Origin: Rhodococcus rhodnii | Lineage (GTDB): Bacteria > Actinomycetota > Actinomycetes > Mycobacteriales > Pseudonocardiaceae | Length of the DNA: 64,000 nt | Direction of reading: 5' to 3' | Assembly (NCBI GenBank): GCA_000720375.1 | Contig: JOAA01000013.1 | Location: 1 to 64,000 of the forward strand | Part shown: one piece after another, positions 27,423 to 36,073 of the stretch | Numbering within the stretch: the first letter of the stretch is position 1 | How the letters are laid out: each line of letters starts with the position of its first letter | Notes under the pieces: generated by a model | The model's database searches: none | What the model was told of the DNA's origin: nothing | What the model saw: only the letters and a program-made list of their open reading frames with translations | Program-made: the position numbers and the translations under genes

Positions 27423-28678
27423 TGATGTCAAAGCTGTTATCGACCGTGGTCTCGATAGGACTGTTATCCGCCGCGCCCGCGAGCGCGGACTTCGAACATT
27501 TCGGCCGGGAGGTGATCGGCCCTCGTGACGGCTGGGCGGCTGGGACGACCGGAGGCTCGGCTGCGACTCGTGACCATGTGTACTTCGTGGACAGTCGTTC
27601 GGAGCTCCTCGCGGCGCTCGCGGGCACCACACCCAAGATCGTCTACGTCCGGGGTACGATCGAAGGCAACGCGGACGACGCCGATCGCCCGTTGCGGTGC
27701 TCGGACTATGCCGATCCCGGCTACAGCCTGCCGGCGTATCTGAAGCAGTACGACCCGGCGACCTGGGGCCGGGTCGAACCGTCCGGCCCGCTGGAGGAAG
27801 CCAGGGCTCGGTCGCAGGCCAACCAGGCTCGCCGGGTGATCGTTCCCGTCGGGTCGAACACGACCATCGTCGGCCTTGGCGACGACGCGACCCTGCTCGG
27901 GCTCACCCTGCGGATCTCCGGCGCGGACAACGTGATCGTCCGCAATCTGCGGTTCGAGGACGCGTATGACTGCTTCCCGCAATGGGATCCGCTCGACGGC
28001 GACACGGGCAACTGGAACTCCGAATACGACAACCTGGTGCTCGCCGGGGCCACCCGGGTCTGGGTCGACCGATGCGAGTTCAGCGACGGGGGAAACACCA
28101 CGCAGCCGACATACTTCGGCCGCAAGTTCGAAGTGCACGACGGCCTGTTGGACGTCGTCACCGGTGCCGACCTGATCACCCTGTCGTACAACCACTTCCA
28201 CGACCACGACAAGTCGCTGCTGATCGGCAACACCGACCGGCCAACCTATGACGTGGGCAAGCTCCGCGTCACCCTGCACCACAACTTCTTCGAGAACCTC
28301 GGCTCGCGTACTCCTCGCGTCCGTTATGGACAAGTGCACGTGTACAACAACCTGTACGTCATCCCGAAAGCGGCAAGCTACGAGTACTCGTGGGGTGTCG
28401 GGGTCGAATCGAAGATCTACGCGGAGAACAACTACTTCCAGACCGGTCGTGACGTGCACGCGAGCACGTTCGCGAAGTGGTGGAAGGGAACCGCGTTGCA
28501 CGCCACCGGGACGCTGGCGAACGGCCGGGCGGTGGACGTCGTAGCGGCACACAACGCGGCCTTCGACCCTGATCTGGGCACCGACGTTGGCTGGACACCC
28601 ACTCTGGTCCCACGGATGGATCCCACGAGCGAGGTTCCGCGTCACGTCCGCGCAAAGGCTGGTGTCGGCCGCAACTAG
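27422..28678 (+). CDS. Secreted pectate lyase, PL1 family
   Basis: A 418-residue protein with a cleavable signal peptide (about residues 1-20, ending PASAD). The right-handed beta-helix shows the PL1 landmarks: IVGLGDDATLLG, NVIVRNLRFEDAYDC, a variant vWiDH motif VWVDRCEFSDG, LSYNHFHDHDKSLLIG and the catalytic-arginine region RTPRVRYGQVHVYNNLY. It cleaves polygalacturonate by beta-elimination, usually with calcium. AAGGAG lies eight bases upstream. As the last gene of the importer operon, its expression is tied to uptake of its products. It ends in a 4-base overlap with the convergent gene. Confidence 0.9.
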   Translation: MMSKLLSTVVSIGLLSAAPASADFEHFGREVIGPRDGWAAGTTGGSAATRDHVYFVDSRSELLAALAGTTPKIVYVRGTIEGNADDADRPLRCSDYADPGYSLPAYLKQYDPATWGRVEPSGPLEEARARSQANQARRVIVPVGSNTTIVGLGDDATLLGLTLRISGADNVIVRNLRFEDAYDCFPQWDPLDGDTGNWNSEYDNLVLAGATRVWVDRCEFSDGGNTTQPTYFGRKFEVHDGLLDVVTGADLITLSYNHFHDHDKSLLIGNTDRPTYDVGKLRVTLHHNFFENLGSRTPRVRYGQVHVYNNLYVIPKAASYEYSWGVGVESKIYAENNYFQTGRDVHASTFAKWWKGTALHATGTLANGRAVDVVAAHNAAFDPDLGTDVGWTPTLVPRMDPTSEVPRHVRAKAGVGRN

Positions 28679-29691
28679 CGCCAGGGATCGAGGGCGAGCT
28701 TGCCCCGGGTTTGGCCCGCTTCGAGTTGCTCGAGCACGGCCGGGCCCTCAGCCAGGGGATACACCCGGGGCGTACCGGGTGGGTACACCCCGTGGGCGAT
28801 GAGAGCCTCGATCTCGACGAGCAAGGACTGGTAGAGCGACGGCGCCGCGACCGCCAGCGCACCGATGTGCAGCCCCTTGATCTGGACCTGGTGGGTGAAG
28901 ACCAGGTCGTGTGTGGTCAGAGTGGCGTCACCGGAAGCGGCGCCGAACACGACGACGCGTCCGGTGAAGGGTTTGGTGACCGACAGGCTGGCCTCGAACG
29001 TGGCCTGGCCCACCGATTCAAGGACCAGATCGACACCGCCGGTCAGGCGGGTGATCTCGGCAGCCAGATCGGGGCGTCGGCTGTCCAGCGCATCGTCAGC
29101 GCCGAGCGCTTTGACGGTTTCGTGCTTCGCTGGTGACGCCGTGGCGATCACCCGGGCACCGTAGTGGCGGGCAAGGCGAACGGCAGCCTGCCCGACGCCG
29201 CCGGCCGCGGCATGAACGAGCACCATCTCACCCGTCTTGATCTCGCCCAACGGCTTCAGGGCCGCCAAGGCGGTAGCCCAGTTCAACACGAGGCCGAGAG
29301 CTTCGGCGTCACTCCAGCCGGACGGCACGGGAAGCACACTCGCGGCCGGCATCGTCATGTACTGCGCGAAGGCGCCCGGTCCGGTTCCGACGACGTGGGT
29401 GCCGAGCCGCAACGGGGTTTCGACGTCCGGGCCGACCTGCACGATCTCTCCGGCCGCCTCGAAGCCTGCCACGTAGGGTGCCTGCGGGCCTCCTCCGTAG
29501 GTGCCATGAGTTTGCATGACGTCGGCGAAGTTGACCCCCGCGGCGCCGACGCGGATCAGGTATTCACCAGAACCCGGGGTTGGGCGGCAGTGATCCGTCG
29601 TGAGGGTCAGATCCTTCGGCCCCCGGTGCGACCGCTGGATCAGGGCTCGTACGGTCGGCTCGGCGGTGTCCTGCTGATTGTTGATCTCCAT
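28675..29691 (-). CDS. Zinc-independent MDR oxidoreductase, quinone-oxidoreductase (QOR) type
   Basis: A 338-residue medium-chain dehydrogenase/reductase. Residues 25-150 form the GroES-like domain (GEYLIRVGAAGVNFADVMQT). The NADPH fold is MVLVHAAAGGVGQAAVRLAR near 145-164. No structural-zinc cysteine cluster is seen, in line with the NADPH:quinone reductase/QOR branch. Two starts are possible, ATG 29691 and GTG 29715; ATG is preferred because TTGACA and a palindrome cover the region just upstream. It lies 88 bases after the MetE-like gene on the same strand. The substrate cannot be inferred. Confidence 0.85.
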   Translation of the reverse strand: MEINNQQDTAEPTVRALIQRSHRGPKDLTLTTDHCRPTPGSGEYLIRVGAAGVNFADVMQTHGTYGGGPQAPYVAGFEAAGEIVQVGPDVETPLRLGTHVVGTGPGAFAQYMTMPAASVLPVPSGWSDAEALGLVLNWATALAALKPLGEIKTGEMVLVHAAAGGVGQAAVRLARHYGARVIATASPAKHETVKALGADDALDSRRPDLAAEITRLTGGVDLVLESVGQATFEASLSVTKPFTGRVVVFGAASGDATLTTHDLVFTHQVQIKGLHIGALAVAAPSLYQSLLVEIEALIAHGVYPPGTPRVYPLAEGPAVLEQLEAGQTRGKLALDPWR

Positions 29692-29709
29692 GCGCCGAAC
29701 GTAAAAGTG

Positions 29710-29723
29710 TGACACTTATGTCA
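29710..29723. promoter_or_regulatory. Palindromic operator before the QOR-like gene
   Basis: TGACACTTATGTCA has arms TGACA/TGTCA with a 4-base centre. On the minus strand it includes TTGACA, a good -35 hexamer, 28-33 bases before ATG 29691. A TetR- or MarR-type repressor site is plausible, but no such regulator is adjacent. Confidence 0.45.
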
Positions 29724-29779
29724 AGGTCAAGCGGCTGTCAGAGATCACAGGCGTCGACAACCTCGTGTCCCGGCCACAA

Positions 29780-30904
29780 TCAGCCGGCGTCACCCCAGAC
29801 CTCGGCGGCGGTTTCGACGATCAGCGCGAGTTTCGCGGCCTGCTCGTCGCGTGTGAGCACGTTGCCCTCCACAGTGGACGAGAAGCCGCACTGCGGGGAC
29901 AGGCACAACTGGTCGAGTGGAACGTATTGCGCCGCTTCGTCGATCCGCCGTTTGAGGTCGTCCTTGTTCTCCAGTTCGCCGCGTTTGGTCGTGACAAGAC
30001 CGAGTACCACCATCTTGCCCGGTGGCACGAACCGCAGCGGTGCGAAGCCGCCCGACCGGGCGTCGTCGTACTCCAGGAAGAACCCGTCCACGGCCAACTC
30101 GGAGAACAACGCCTCGGCGACGAAGTCGTATCCGCCTGACGCGGCCCAGGACGACCGGAAGTTGCCCCGGCACATGTGCGTGGTGACCGTCAGGCCTTTC
30201 GGCTTGTTGGCGAGTGCGGCATTGACTTGTTTGATGTAGCGCAGATGTTGGTGTTCGGCGTCGTCGCCGCGAGCCGAAAGCAGTGCTCGTTGCTCGGGGT
30301 CGTTGAGATACGCGAAGCTGGTGTCGTCGAACTGCAAGTAGGTGCAGCCCAGCGCGGCGACCCCGGCGACCTGCGCGGCGTAGGCCGCCGACAGATCCGT
30401 CCAGAACTGGTCCTCGTCCGGATAGACGGCGGGATCGAGGGCCGCGCGACCGCCGCGGTAGTGCACCATGCTCGGCGACGGGATCGTCAGCTTCGGGGTG
30501 ACGCCGTCGTCGACGACCGACTGCAGAAACGTGAAGTCCTCGGCGAAGATGGTCTCCGGCAACCGCACCGGGCCGTCCACGTGCAACGCGGCTGAGGTGA
30601 ACTCCAGGTCGCCCTCGGCGTTGTGGAACTGGACCTTGATCTTCTCGTCGGCCTTGCTGATCCCGCCCAGCCGGTAGATGAAGTCCATGTGCCACGACGT
30701 GCGGCGGAACTCCCCGTCCGTCGCCGACTGCAGCCCGGCCGCACGCTGCATCCGGACCACTTCACGGATCGCGTCGTCCTCGATCTCGCGCAACTGTTCC
30801 AGCGAGATCTTGCCGTTCGCGTGGTCTGCGCGAGCGGCCAGCAACGCGGGAGGCCGCAGCAGACTGCCGACGTGATCGGCGCGGAACGGTGGCGTAGTGC
30901 GCAC
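29780..30904 (-). CDS. MetE-like cobalamin-independent methyltransferase (YxjG/YxjH group)
   Basis: A 374-residue protein matching the C-terminal catalytic half of methionine synthase MetE, without the N-terminal half. The N-terminus PPFRADHVGSLLRPPALL is typical. Zinc-binding elements are THMCRGNF near residue 235 and the QCGFSST cysteine near 333. The YxjG/YxjH group transfers a methyl group to homocysteine or a related thiol; the methyl donor is not certain. GTG 30904 has AGGAGG six bases upstream. The neighbouring gene contexts do not explain it. Confidence 0.85.
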   Translation of the reverse strand: MRTTPPFRADHVGSLLRPPALLAARADHANGKISLEQLREIEDDAIREVVRMQRAAGLQSATDGEFRRTSWHMDFIYRLGGISKADEKIKVQFHNAEGDLEFTSAALHVDGPVRLPETIFAEDFTFLQSVVDDGVTPKLTIPSPSMVHYRGGRAALDPAVYPDEDQFWTDLSAAYAAQVAGVAALGCTYLQFDDTSFAYLNDPEQRALLSARGDDAEHQHLRYIKQVNAALANKPKGLTVTTHMCRGNFRSSWAASGGYDFVAEALFSELAVDGFFLEYDDARSGGFAPLRFVPPGKMVVLGLVTTKRGELENKDDLKRRIDEAAQYVPLDQLCLSPQCGFSSTVEGNVLTRDEQAAKLALIVETAAEVWGDAG

Positions 30905-31045
30905 GGTGATCCTCCTCGCTCGTGCCATCGGGCTGCCAAGCCTGCCAGATTCATAGCGCACAGTCCTGCCCGACACCAGAAGGCCGCTATTGCACACCCT
31001 GGCGGCGTTGACAAGCGCGAACCGTCTTGAATATCGTGACAGCGT

Positions 31046-31063
31046 CCGGAAAGCGCTTTCCGG
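31046..31063. promoter_or_regulatory. LacI-type operator CCGGAAAGCGCTTTCCGG
   Basis: A perfect 18-bp palindrome 40 bases before the beta-helix gene start. The 14-bp core GGAAAGCGCTTTCC recurs perfectly at 41204-41217 and imperfectly at 32258-32273, each before a secreted enzyme gene. The centre CG step is typical of LacI/CcpA-like operators. The cognate regulator is not evident. Confidence 0.75.
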
Positions 31064-31103
31064 GCGGTCCCTGCATTCCCTTCTCCAGCAAGGGAGAATC
31101 GCT

Positions 31104-32252
31104 ATGTCCTTTTCCAAGCTGGGTGTCCTCGCGCTGGTCGCCGCGGTTCTGGCCGGTGGTGCGCAGTCCGCTTCCGCAGACAGTCAGCCCCAGGTGCTGG
31201 CCTGTGGTGACGGTTCGTTCAACGCCGAGGCCGTGCTCAGCGGCGGTACGTGGACGGCTCGCAACGGCAGTCAGACGGTGTACACCGGCACCGATATGCG
31301 CGCCGCTGTTCAGGCAGCGGTCAACAGCCTCAGTGCCGGGCGCACTGCGAAACAATGGGTTCTGGTTCGTGGATCCGGCTCGATGAGCGCGGGGTCACGG
31401 ATCTCGTTGCCGAGCTACACCGGGCTGGATGTCTGCGGGACGATCACCGTGACCGGTTCCGGCTCCGGCGACCAGGCACCGATCTACTCAAGGGGTACTC
31501 GGGACGTCGAAGTCCGGTACCTCAACGTCGCCGGCAGTCCGCTCTACGGCATCTTCATGCGCAACGTCCAGAACGTCATCCTCGGTCAGATCGACATGCG
31601 GCTGTCCGGCGGACTGGGTGTCCGGATCGACAACCGCGGCGACACCAGTGTTCGCAGCCGGAACATCCGGATCGACAGGGTGTACGTCTCCGGTGCGGGC
31701 AGCCATGCGGTGGAGACATACGGCGTCGACGGAATCACCATCGGCACGGTGACGGCTCGCAGCGTCGGGCACTCCGGTTTGCTATTCAACGACACCATCA
31801 ACGCCACAGTGGGCACTGTGGACGCCGAGAACGCCGGCGCCGGCACCGGTTACGCGGCATTCCGTGTCGCCAACCGAAACGGCCGGATCGGCAGCGGCTA
31901 TCCCACCAACATCCGGGTGGGGACCGTGCGTGCCCGGGGCGGCGGGCGTGGCATCTTCTGCGTGTCGGAAAGCGGTGGGCTGGCCATCGACCGGATCGAC
32001 GTGGCCAACACGGGCAACAACTCGATCCTGATCGAGAACTGCTACAACGTGACCATCGCGACCCAGAGCGGCACGGTGTCCGGCGGCGGCGAGATCCGGC
32101 TGGCCGCGCGCTCGGAGTTTCCCAACAACTCCGACATCACCGTTCAGAACCTGACAGTGACCAACTCCGCTGTCCGGGAGAGCCCGTGCGGCACCAACAC
32201 CACGTTCCGCGGCATCACATTGAACAACAGCTCCATGAATGTGTGCCCATAA
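31104..32252 (+). CDS. Secreted right-handed beta-helix protein, probable polysaccharide-active enzyme
   Basis: A 382-residue exported protein with a signal peptide (about residues 1-27, ending SASA). The N-terminal region LACGDGSFNAEAVLSGG precedes many short Asn/Ile/Val-rich coils (RNVQNVILGQIDMRLSG, RNIRIDRVYVSG, VDGITIGTVTA), the pattern of parallel beta-helix lyases and hydrolases. No PL1 signature (RxPxxR) is visible, so its family and catalytic residues remain unassigned. AAGGGAG lies upstream of ATG 31104. The perfect operator at 31046 and the neighbouring GH2 suggest a role in plant cell-wall breakdown. Confidence 0.75.
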   Translation: MSFSKLGVLALVAAVLAGGAQSASADSQPQVLACGDGSFNAEAVLSGGTWTARNGSQTVYTGTDMRAAVQAAVNSLSAGRTAKQWVLVRGSGSMSAGSRISLPSYTGLDVCGTITVTGSGSGDQAPIYSRGTRDVEVRYLNVAGSPLYGIFMRNVQNVILGQIDMRLSGGLGVRIDNRGDTSVRSRNIRIDRVYVSGAGSHAVETYGVDGITIGTVTARSVGHSGLLFNDTINATVGTVDAENAGAGTGYAAFRVANRNGRIGSGYPTNIRVGTVRARGGGRGIFCVSESGGLAIDRIDVANTGNNSILIENCYNVTIATQSGTVSGGGEIRLAARSEFPNNSDITVQNLTVTNSAVRESPCGTNTTFRGITLNNSSMNVCP

Positions 32253-32257
32253 CACCT

Positions 32258-32273
32258 GGTAAACGCTTTCCGG
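32258..32273. promoter_or_regulatory. Imperfect copy of the GGAAAGCGCTTTCC operator
   Basis: GGTAAACGCTTTCCGG retains one intact half-site and the central CG of the palindromes at 31046 and 41204. It lies about 100 bases before the GH2 start and just after the beta-helix gene, so the GH2 gene probably has its own regulated promoter. Confidence 0.5.
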
Positions 32274-32375
32274 ACGATGACGTCCACAGTGGATACCTAC
32301 GTCCGGCGGCTTGACGGCGTTCGCGGCATCGCGTTGTATCTTGTTCGATCCTGTCGGAACGTGGAGGTTTACGCG

Positions 32376-35300
32376 GTGCTGCGAACGCGCGTTCTCGCTT
32401 TGGTTTTCTCGGTGGTCGCCGGATCGCTTGTGGCGACTGGATCCGGCATTGCGGCTGCGGATCCACCCGCCGACGTGCACACGTACCTGGAAGATCCCCG
32501 GAAGGTCGCCGAAGGCCAGGAGCCCGCGCACGCCTTCCTGCGCCCGTATCCCAATGTCGCGGCGGCCGTTCGCGGAGACGAACGCAGCCCCTATACGTTG
32601 TCGCTGGACGGCAAGTGGCGGATTGCCATGGCGGACAACCCGTCTAAAGTCCCTGCGGGGTTCTACGGCGACGGGTACGACACGTCACGCTGGCGCGAGG
32701 TGTCCGTGCCGCACACGCTGCAGACCGACGGCTTGGACCACCCGATCTTCCGCAACATCGCGACCGAGATCCAACCCGACGACCCGCCGCGAGTGCCGCG
32801 CGACGTCAACCCGACCGCCGCCTACGCCCGTGACTTCGACCTTCCCGCCAACTGGACGCAGCGCACGACTTTCCTCCGGTTCGAGGGCGTGACCTCGGCG
32901 TACTTCGTGTGGGTCAACGGCAAGTACATCGGGTACGACCAGGGCGGCTACACCCCGGCCGAATTCGACATCTCGCCGGCGCTGAAGCCCGGCCGCAACC
33001 GGATCGCGGTTCAGGTCCACCGGTGGAGCGCTGGTGCGTACCTCGAAGACGTGGACCAGTGGCGCTACTCCGGCATCTTCCGTTCGGTGCACCTGTACTC
33101 GACGCCCGCGACGCACATCCAGGACGTCACGCTGCGGACGGACCTGGACGCGTCCTACACGGATGCCACGCTCACAGCCGCTGTGGAACTCAAGGGGAAA
33201 CCGGGAAACCAGGTCACGCTCAGCCTACGGGACGCGAACGGCAAGGAAGTCGGCTCCACCAGCCAGCAAATCGACCAGCGGGGCACGCTGACCCTGCCCG
33301 TCCGCGATCCGGCGAAATGGACCGACGAGACGCCGAACCTGTACACCGTCGTGCTGACGTTGACCGGCCCCGACGGCATGCACATCACGAGTGAGACCAC
33401 TGGCTTCCGGGAAATCGAGATCCGTGACAGGCAGTTGCTCATCAACGGCAAGCGGGTGTTGTTCAAGGGCGTCAACCGGGCCGAGACCGACCCTGATCAC
33501 GGTAGGCACGTGCCCAGAGCCGCGCAGGAGCGGGACGTCGCGTTGATGGAGCAGCTCAATGTCAACGCTGTGCGGACCTCGCACTATCCGTCGGATCCAT
33601 ACTTCTACGAGCTGGCGGACAAGCACGGCATCTGGATCGACGACGAAGTCGACATCGAGACGCACAACCACGAGAACTGCAACGACTGGTGCCAGGCCAA
33701 TCAGCCGGAATGGCGGGACGCGTTCCTCGACCGTCTGATCGGGATGGTCGAACGGGACAAGAACCACCCGAGCATCTTCTTGTGGGACACCGGGAACGAG
33801 GCCGGTCTCGGCGCACACCACTACGCCATGGCCGAGTGGCTGGACGCGAACGAGCCGACCCGCCCGATCTACCACCAGTCCAACAACCCTGACGGCGACG
33901 CGCCGTTCGCCGACGTGTGGGGTCCGCGTTATCCGTCCCCGGAGAAGTTCGCCGAGCAGGCCAAGAACACCACGAAGCCGTTGATCTTCGGCGAGTACGC
34001 GCACGCGATGGGCAACAGTCTGGGCAACTTCCGGGAGTTCTGGGACATCATCCGGGCCAACCCGCAGACCCAGGGCGGGTTCATCTGGGACTGGGCCGAG
34101 CAGAACATCCGGCAGACGATCAGGATCGTCCCGGACTCCTCGGGCAACAACATCTCCGCGCACCTGTCCGGCAAGCCGGACCTCGTCGACGGTCATCGCG
34201 GCAAGGCATTGGCACTGTCCGGATTGGACGACTTCGTCGAGGTCTACCGGGACCGCAAGCTGGACATCACCGGCAAGGCGGTGACGCTGGACGCCTGGGT
34301 CAAGCCCGGCAAGTGGACCGGTGACTTCCGGATCGTGGGCAAGGGCGACCACCAGTACGCGCTGAAGATGAAGACCGAGAAGACCTTGGAGTTCTTCATC
34401 CACAGTGGAACGTGGCAGGCCGTTCAGGCACCCGTGCCCGCGGACTTCTACGGCAACTGGCACCGGGTGTCCGGCACGTACGACGGCGCCGCGCTGCGGC
34501 TGTACATCGACGGCGTCGAGGTCGCCAGCAAACCCTTCAGCGGGCCGATCGACTCGTCGTCCGCCGAGGTCAATGTCGGCCGCGACTTCGAGACGTCCTG
34601 GAATGACCCATGGAACATCGGGTGGATGGGCCGTGGCCTGGTCGACGATGTCCGGATCTACGACCGTCCGCTCACCGCCGCGGAGCTCAACGCTTCGACA
34701 CCGGTCGGTGGTGCGGTGCTCGCCCTGGACTTCGACAAGGTCGAGGAAAAGGGAACGCATCTGTCCTACGGTTCGAGCTTGTCCGGTGTGGACGGCTTGA
34801 TCGGGTCGGACCGGTTCGTGCAGCCGGAAGCGTTGCAGATGGCCTGGGCACACCAGCCGTTGCGGTTCGCGTACGCCGACGGCGTGTTGTCAGTGACCAA
34901 CGAACGTCAGTTCACCGGCACCGACGACCTGCGGTTGAAGTGGCGGGTGAACGAGGGATCCCGAGTCGTGGCCGCGAGTGAGCAGCCGCTGCGAGTGGCC
35001 GCCGCCTCCACAGGCCGGATCCCGTTGCCGGCCAAGGCAACCGATCGGGAACGGTTCCTGACGGTGGAAGCCGTGACCAAGACCGGCCACGTCCTGGCGC
35101 ACGACCAGTTCTTCCTGGGCGGCACCCGAGTTCCGGGCCTCGACAAGGCACCCGTCGACTGGCGGTTCGTCCTTCCGGTCGAGGACGCCACATCGGTCAC
35201 GGTGTTGGCCGGGGGAGTGTTGTACAAGGTGGACAAGAAGACCGGCGCGTTGACGTCGATCCGTTACGGCGGCAAGGAACTGCTGTCCAGCGGGCCGAAG

Positions 35301-36068
35301 CTGGACGCATGGCGGGCGCCGATCAGCAATGAGACCTTCGCGTGGGGCCGCGCGGAAGGAGAGGACTGGCGCAAGGTCGGGCTCGACCGCCTGCAGACCA
35401 CTGTCACTGGCGTCCGAGTCGAGCGGGACAAGGCATCGGCCCGTGTCATCGTGGACAGCCGGGTCGCCGCTCCGGACGTCACTAGCGCTTGGTTTGACCA
35501 GACCATGACCTACACCGTCACGTCGACCGGCGTGCTGCAGCTCGGACACCGGGTCACTCCGCAAGGTGCCATGCGTACATTGCCGTACCTGCCCCGCATC
35601 GGCGTTTCGCTGGGCATGCCGGACGCGTACAACAAGTTCACCTGGTACGGGCGGAAAGCCGAGAGTTACGTCGACCGCAAGGACGGGACGCCGATCGGCG
35701 TGCAGTCCAGCACGGTGGACGAACAGTACGTCGAGTACTACCGGCCGCAGGACCACGGCAACCACACCGATTCCCGCTGGGCCATGCTGTCCGACGGTCG
35801 CAGTGGTGGGCTGCTGGTCGGCGGCGCCAAGGACGTCAGCGTGACTCCGTACGACGATCTGGACCGCGCGGCGTACCCGTTCCAGTTGCAGCGCAACAAG
35901 GGCTGGTTCACGTTGCGCGCGAGCCACGCCGTAACCGGTGTCGGCGACACCCCGAACCCCGTGCGGGAACGCAGTCAGGTCCAGCCGGACCAGACATACG
36001 AGTACACGTTGTCCCTGCGTCCCTTGACCTTGCACGAGGTTCGGGCCGGACTGCCGGACGGCGGGTGA
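32376..36068 (+). CDS. Secreted GH2 beta-galactosidase (LacZ type) with an inserted LamG domain
   Basis: A 1230-residue exported glycoside hydrolase with a signal peptide (about residues 1-28, ending IAAAD). Order: sugar-binding jelly roll (about 50-220), immunoglobulin-like domain, TIM barrel, C-terminal Bgal_small_N-like domain (about 950-1230). The acid/base Glu is in TGNEAGLG (about residue 475) and the nucleophile in FGEYAHAMGNSLGNF (about 540). A LamG/concanavalin-type module of about 180 residues (about 597-775) splits the barrel between GGFIWDWAEQN and SGVDGLIGSDRFVQPEAL. GTG 32376 has GGAGG eight bases upstream. The likely role is trimming galactan side chains of pectin outside the cell. 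Confidence 0.9.
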   Translation: MLRTRVLALVFSVVAGSLVATGSGIAAADPPADVHTYLEDPRKVAEGQEPAHAFLRPYPNVAAAVRGDERSPYTLSLDGKWRIAMADNPSKVPAGFYGDGYDTSRWREVSVPHTLQTDGLDHPIFRNIATEIQPDDPPRVPRDVNPTAAYARDFDLPANWTQRTTFLRFEGVTSAYFVWVNGKYIGYDQGGYTPAEFDISPALKPGRNRIAVQVHRWSAGAYLEDVDQWRYSGIFRSVHLYSTPATHIQDVTLRTDLDASYTDATLTAAVELKGKPGNQVTLSLRDANGKEVGSTSQQIDQRGTLTLPVRDPAKWTDETPNLYTVVLTLTGPDGMHITSETTGFREIEIRDRQLLINGKRVLFKGVNRAETDPDHGRHVPRAAQERDVALMEQLNVNAVRTSHYPSDPYFYELADKHGIWIDDEVDIETHNHENCNDWCQANQPEWRDAFLDRLIGMVERDKNHPSIFLWDTGNEAGLGAHHYAMAEWLDANEPTRPIYHQSNNPDGDAPFADVWGPRYPSPEKFAEQAKNTTKPLIFGEYAHAMGNSLGNFREFWDIIRANPQTQGGFIWDWAEQNIRQTIRIVPDSSGNNISAHLSGKPDLVDGHRGKALALSGLDDFVEVYRDRKLDITGKAVTLDAWVKPGKWTGDFRIVGKGDHQYALKMKTEKTLEFFIHSGTWQAVQAPVPADFYGNWHRVSGTYDGAALRLYIDGVEVASKPFSGPIDSSSAEVNVGRDFETSWNDPWNIGWMGRGLVDDVRIYDRPLTAAELNASTPVGGAVLALDFDKVEEKGTHLSYGSSLSGVDGLIGSDRFVQPEALQMAWAHQPLRFAYADGVLSVTNERQFTGTDDLRLKWRVNEGSRVVAASEQPLRVAAASTGRIPLPAKATDRERFLTVEAVTKTGHVLAHDQFFLGGTRVPGLDKAPVDWRFVLPVEDATSVTVLAGGVLYKVDKKTGALTSIRYGGKELLSSGPKLDAWRAPISNETFAWGRAEGEDWRKVGLDRLQTTVTGVRVERDKASARVIVDSRVAAPDVTSAWFDQTMTYTVTSTGVLQLGHRVTPQGAMRTLPYLPRIGVSLGMPDAYNKFTWYGRKAESYVDRKDGTPIGVQSSTVDEQYVEYYRPQDHGNHTDSRWAMLSDGRSGGLLVGGAKDVSVTPYDDLDRAAYPFQLQRNKGWFTLRASHAVTGVGDTPNPVRERSQVQPDQTYEYTLSLRPLTLHEVRAGLPDGG

Positions 36069-36073
36069 GGTGG

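Noticed and set aside
29709..30239. 176-codon plus-strand frame opposite the MetE-like gene
   Set aside because: It has no ribosome site or family resemblance, and the minus strand carries a complete conserved enzyme.
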